From NCBI GenBank assembly GCA_900319195.1, contig ONNL01000007.1, positions 1 through 16,291 on the forward strand: a stretch of DNA of 16,291 nt, read 5' to 3'. The notes beneath the pieces are model-generated. The model did not search any database. It was not told where the DNA came from and saw nothing but the letters and a program-made list of their open reading frames with translations. The translations under genes were made by a program, and so were the position numbers. Origin of the DNA: an uncultured Ruminococcus sp. Its GTDB lineage: Bacteria; Bacillota; Clostridia; Oscillospirales; Ruminococcaceae. How positions within the stretch are numbered: position 1 is the first letter of the stretch; each line of letters begins with the position of its first letter. Below, one piece after another: positions 13,801 to 16,291 of this stretch.

Positions 13801-14397
13801 ATCCGCACAGCCTGCGATTCCAAGAACTTCCTCACGGGTACGGCTGCACAGTTCACCGCAAACGGCGATATTACGGTATATATCGCACTCGATTCACGCA
13901 CCGCAGCTCCATCATGGGTGTCCGATGCGTACACCCTAACCGACGAGACCTGCACGTCCTCGAATGATGTCACCTTCGTGCTCTACAAGGCGGACTTCGC
14001 GGACGGCGAGACAGTGACGCTCGGAGCAAACGAGCAGAATTCCTACTGCGTGAACTATGACGTGTTCGTCACCGAAAAATCGGCACCTGTGACTACTACC
14101 ACCACTGAGGCTGCTGCCACGACTACCACGACCACAACTACAACGACTGCCGCTCCCACGACAACGGACGACACCGAGCTGCACTGGGGCGACGCAAACC
14201 ACGACTACACGGTATCTGTTGCCGACCCGACCTTCATCATGCAGTGCAAGGCTGTCCCCGAGACCTTCGGGCCCGACAGCTACGGCGCAAAATGGGGAGA
14301 CGTTGAGAGCAACGGCGACGGTATTACCGCTGCGGACGCACTGTTGATACAGAAGGCGCTCGCTGACCCGACGATAGACCTTACCCCGAACAAATAA
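10897..14397 (+). CDS. Secreted dockerin-bearing pectate lyase (PL1-like, multimodular)
   Basis: 1166 residues. A signal peptide (about 1-42) leads to an unassigned beta-type module at about 45-225 (RIRVDINKNDGRK onward), then an FN3-like segment at about 232-325 ending YYWRVDEEG. The right-handed beta-helix pectate lyase domain spans about 333-700 (GQYARGGRGGYVYHVTNLN, IVDHCSIHWATDEGFS, NLLINNTGRNWSLAGG); it resembles PL1 enzymes that cleave polygalacturonate by beta-elimination. A Ca-binding type segment DTDRDGMPDTWENEHG closes it. A CBM6-like module follows at about 789-912 (FETIEAESF), then an unassigned domain at about 914-1062 (NGKLIKGLSILDEE), a Thr-rich linker, and a type I dockerin with calcium loops starting at D1099 and D1135. 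The protein should be exported and bound to a cohesin scaffold. Own promoter and terminator. The family number is inferred by eye. Confidence 0.9.
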   Translation: MKHRKLAGRTASVLIAAAVLSGSVITQGIPSPPSVTTTANAAASARARIRVDINKNDGRKASYSKNAENWLLVDGTAPSYTTQGVTFKLSNGGSVGDNVRAVNNKKLQLQSLIYPRLTMDGAKIDNGDGGGVLKLEISGLSDGAHSLRMWHSNVDGYTNSTLSVSVNGTKVMSGISCPTNVTDEDKAGQSFVTWNGSSVTILITPEGTSGAKQNVAWLNGFELDGADCFKGVSNRYPKDCDRHVDAGAGLSWKAGSGATSHDVYIGTDYDSVLNATKSSPEFKGNQEGTSYKLDSSFSSVPTYYWRVDEEGSNGIVKGSVYEFNVNRKSFPTAEGYGQYARGGRGGYVYHVTNLNDSGEGSLRYGLETLTGARTIVFDVGGTISLKSVLCIPETGGDVYVAGQTAPGNGIAVENYTFGAMGSEDVVIRDIRTFCGDVSGKSMGGFGMSSCNNCIVDHCSIHWATDEGFSSRSAANLTFQWNIIGESLNNSVHYSAADRSDVERHAFAASISGFTGTFSHNLLINNTGRNWSLAGGMEQDGVTYGGQLVIADNVVYNWKDRTTDGGVRRLDFVNNYYKAGPVSNTSLHVVSTDGNELNTGDMQKMYVSGNVMTKSDGSYILKSTDDAWSSGKAVSGGKNSTVSDVKSNTAFFDHSNFTLESADTAYSKVIVNAGANMPKFDKVDQRYQREVKNGTYTYKGCRDGLAGIIDSQTDAEGYPSSWFGTSTAAPTDTDRDGMPDTWENEHGLNANDASDGALITLSADDYTNLEMYLNELAGDPVQFNAIPAISAFETIEAESFSSQSGVRTETGDTLSNVGFIESGDSITFASVDFGDGAKSFTAAVSGNPCTIGICLDGSPTPAATVEFDGTSGFTDYQKMTFNIPKISGKHSLTLTFTGGSGYLLNIDSFVFSKTSAALNGKLIKGLSILDEEHASSWGIGESAAEGSLVFGDRTVTFSSLPESVSGAEYIRTACDSKNFLTGTAAQFTANGDITVYIALDSRTAAPSWVSDAYTLTDETCTSSNDVTFVLYKADFADGETVTLGANEQNSYCVNYDVFVTEKSAPVTTTTTEAAATTTTTTTTTTAAPTTTDDTELHWGDANHDYTVSVADPTFIMQCKAVPETFGPDSYGAKWGDVESNGDGITAADALLIQKALADPTIDLTPNK

Positions 14398-14410
14398 ACT
14401 GAACACGCGA

Positions 14411-14442
14411 TGCCCTCGGTCATGACACTGAGGGCATTTTTT
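14411..14442 (+). terminator. Rho-independent terminator of the pectate lyase gene
   Basis: TGCCCTCGGT pairs with ACTGAGGGCA (one G-U) around a CATGAC loop, followed by six T. It starts 13 bases past the stop codon. Confidence 0.95.
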
Positions 14443-14470
14443 GTGCGGCACTCCTTTTTCTTTACAGGCA

Positions 14471-14499
14471 TTGACATCAGCCGCGGGATATGCTAAAAT
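14471..14499 (+). promoter_or_regulatory. Sigma-A promoter of the mannanase gene
   Basis: TTGACA (14471-14476), 17 bases, TAAAAT (14494-14499) with an upstream TG one base before the -10. It lies just after the pectate lyase terminator and about 40 bases before the start codon, so the mannanase is a separate transcription unit. Confidence 0.88.
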
Positions 14500-14536
14500 A
14501 AACTTACATAGAACCTATTTTTAAGGAGGATTTAAG

Positions 14537-16291
14537 TTGAACAAGTTAAATTTTAAGCGGACTCTCAGCGCAGCACTGTCCGCGGCTCTCGTCCTGACGG
14601 GTACCTCTCTGCCCTCGTCCCCGTCACCGGAGAATGCAAAGGCTGCCGACACCGTCCGGAAGTTTGAGTTCGAGGACGGAAAGCTCGTTGACTGTGAGGA
14701 GTCACAGCCTATCACATGGGAACAGGTCGATGAGGACGCAGAGGGCAATCCCTGCGATATGACGGGCTGGTCGGGCGGCAGCTATGTCTACATCGACGAC
14801 AAGGACTCATACGTTGAGCTCGAGGTAAATGTCGAAACAGAGGGCTTCTACCAGCTCAAGATAAACTATATCCAGTGCTTCGGAGCTCCCCATAAGATAC
14901 AATATCTGCTCGTCAACGGCGAAAGTCAGGGCGAGGTATGCTTCCCATTCAATTCGGGAAAGGGCTGGGAGCTGCTCGACGCAGGCTACGTCCACCTGAA
15001 TGCAGGCAAAAACACCATTCAGATAAAGAGCTACTGGGGATACACCTTCCTCGACTACCTCACGCTCTCCCCTGCACCCGACTACATCACAAGGCTTGAG
15101 CCGACAAAGTCGCTCTGCAACCCGAATGCCACAAAGGAGGCTAAGAACCTTTACGCCTACCTCACGAGCATCTACGGCAAGCATATCCTCGCAGGTCAAC
15201 AGGAATACTGCGGCTCGCACAACTACAACAAGGACGCTCAGCAGCAGCAGGGTCTCCCTATCGACTACCTCGTTGACAACGAAAAGGAATTCGACCACAT
15301 TCAGAAGGTCACGGGCAAGCAGCCTGCTGTACGCGGAATAGACTTCCTCTTCTACAACACCACGCAGTCCTACGCGGACGACGCTCCCGAGCGAGTTATC
15401 GCGTGGTACAAGGACAAGGGCGGTATCCCCACGGTGACTTACCACTGGAACGTCCCCACAGAAAAGGACAGCAAAACTACCGCATTTTATGTCGAATCTA
15501 CGGGGAATACTCCCTTCACGACGTTCAGCGTGACCAACGCTCTCACCGAGGGCACTTGGGAGCACGATGTCATCGACGCGGATATCGCTCTCCTCGCTGA
15601 GCAGTTCAAGAAAATTCAGGACGCAGGTGTCCCCGTTATCTTCCGTCCGCTCCACGAGGCTGAGGGCGCATGGTTCTGGTGGGGAGCTGAGGGTCCCGAG
15701 CCCTGCATGGAGCTCTATCACTACCTCTGGAACAAGCTCACGAACGAGTACGGTATCAACAATCTCATCTGGGAATGGACAAGCTCGACCTACTCCACCT
15801 CGCTCGCATGGTACCCCGGGGACGACTATGTTGACCTCATCGGCTGCGACAAGTACAACGCTGTCAACTATCAGCCGAATCTCAGCGCTATATCCGCGAC
15901 CTTCTACTCCCTCGTCGCTCAGACTACGGGACAGAAAATGGTGGCAATGAGCGAGAACGACACTATCCCCTCGCTTGAAAACCTCGAGTCCTCAAAGGCA
16001 GGCTGGCTCTACTTCTGCCCATGGTACGGGAACTATCTGACCGACCTCAACTCCGATGAGGAGCTCGACAAGATCTACAACAGCGATTACTGCATAACGC
16101 TCGACGAGCTCCCCGATTTCAGCACCTACTCGCCCGATACCGACGAGCCGACCTCTGAGACTACTCAGCCGAGCTCCGACGACGAGGACGTTGTCTACGG
16201 CGATGCTAACGACGATGGTACTATTTCGGTTGCGGACGCTACGCTTATAATGCAGATAAAGGCGAACCCCGACAGCTACTCTTTCAAGAAC
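14537..16291 (+). CDS. Secreted dockerin-bearing GH26 beta-mannanase (3' end outside window)
   Basis: Open frame of 585 codons running off the window. The start is TTG at 14537, chosen for the AAGGAGG site 7-8 bases upstream and because a signal peptide (about 1-36) follows at once; no ATG lies nearby in frame before the mature region. An N-terminal CBM35-like module (about 40-178: KFEFEDGKLVD, YVELEVNVETEGFYQLKI, GYTFLDYLTLSPA) precedes a GH26 domain (about 190-530). Predicted acid/base is Glu374 in FRPLHEAEGAWFWWG and nucleophile Glu473 in AMSENDTIPS, the standard GH26 pair for endo-cleavage of beta-1,4-mannan. After a Ser/Thr/Asp/Glu linker the first dockerin calcium loop begins at D556 (GDANDDGTISVADATLIMQ); the second repeat is cut off. 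The dockerin core SVADxTxIMQ matches that of the pectate lyase, so both probably bind the same cohesin type. Confidence 0.93.
   Translation, partial: MNKLNFKRTLSAALSAALVLTGTSLPSSPSPENAKAADTVRKFEFEDGKLVDCEESQPITWEQVDEDAEGNPCDMTGWSGGSYVYIDDKDSYVELEVNVETEGFYQLKINYIQCFGAPHKIQYLLVNGESQGEVCFPFNSGKGWELLDAGYVHLNAGKNTIQIKSYWGYTFLDYLTLSPAPDYITRLEPTKSLCNPNATKEAKNLYAYLTSIYGKHILAGQQEYCGSHNYNKDAQQQQGLPIDYLVDNEKEFDHIQKVTGKQPAVRGIDFLFYNTTQSYADDAPERVIAWYKDKGGIPTVTYHWNVPTEKDSKTTAFYVESTGNTPFTTFSVTNALTEGTWEHDVIDADIALLAEQFKKIQDAGVPVIFRPLHEAEGAWFWWGAEGPEPCMELYHYLWNKLTNEYGINNLIWEWTSSTYSTSLAWYPGDDYVDLIGCDKYNAVNYQPNLSAISATFYSLVAQTTGQKMVAMSENDTIPSLENLESSKAGWLYFCPWYGNYLTDLNSDEELDKIYNSDYCITLDELPDFSTYSPDTDEPTSETTQPSSDDEDVVYGDANDDGTISVADATLIMQIKANPDSYSFKN

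Noticed and set aside
14807..15721. Long minus-strand open frame of 304 codons opposite the mannanase
   Set aside because: It mirrors GC-rich codon usage of the GH26 gene; the protein is Val/Leu/Arg-rich without motifs, and the opposite strand carries catalytic GH26 motifs and a dockerin.

Overview
The window looks like chromosomal DNA from a fibre-degrading, cellulosome-producing ruminococcus (Oscillospiraceae, Ruminococcus flavefaciens/champanellensis type). This is inferred from two secreted polysaccharide-degrading enzymes ending in dockerin modules, strong AAGGAGG-type ribosome binding sites, textbook sigma-A promoters in AT-rich gaps, and a Na+-pump type oxaloacetate decarboxylase with a separate biotin carrier. 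No tRNA, rRNA, CRISPR array or transposase was seen.

Layout. Positions 1-10406 are all on the minus strand. Reading in the direction of transcription (right to left) this stretch holds: a four-gene oxaloacetate decarboxylase operon (10406 to 6960: alpha, gamma, biotin carrier, beta) with a long structured leader and a clear terminator; a solitary phage-replication-organiser-like gene (6699-6010) containing 10-bp DNA repeats; two consecutive D-Ala-D-Ala carboxypeptidase-like genes of unrelated families (M15/VanY-like at 5833-4871 and S11/PBP5-like at 4792-3668), both lacking catalytic residues; glucose-6-phosphate isomerase (3487-2153) followed by a small P-loop protein (2083-1676); the yceD-rpmF pair (1595-930) with its terminator; and the start of a DUF512 radical-SAM/PDZ-type protein running off the left edge.

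Positions 10897-16291 are on the plus strand and hold two secreted plant-cell-wall enzymes, each with its own promoter: a multimodular pectate lyase (PL1-like, CBM6-like module, Thr linker, dockerin) and a GH26 beta-mannanase (N-terminal carbohydrate-binding module, GH26, dockerin cut by the window end). The 490-bp gap 10407-10896 is a divergent control region.

Working together: the lyase and the mannanase are expected to be secreted and docked on the cellulosome, releasing pectin and mannan sugars. Pgi and the oxaloacetate decarboxylase act in central carbon metabolism, the latter coupling decarboxylation to Na+ export. The most unusual items are the adjacent pair of predicted carboxypeptidase pseudoenzymes, the 10-bp-periodic repeats inside the replication-organiser-like gene, and the four-segment alternative-pairing leader of the decarboxylase operon.
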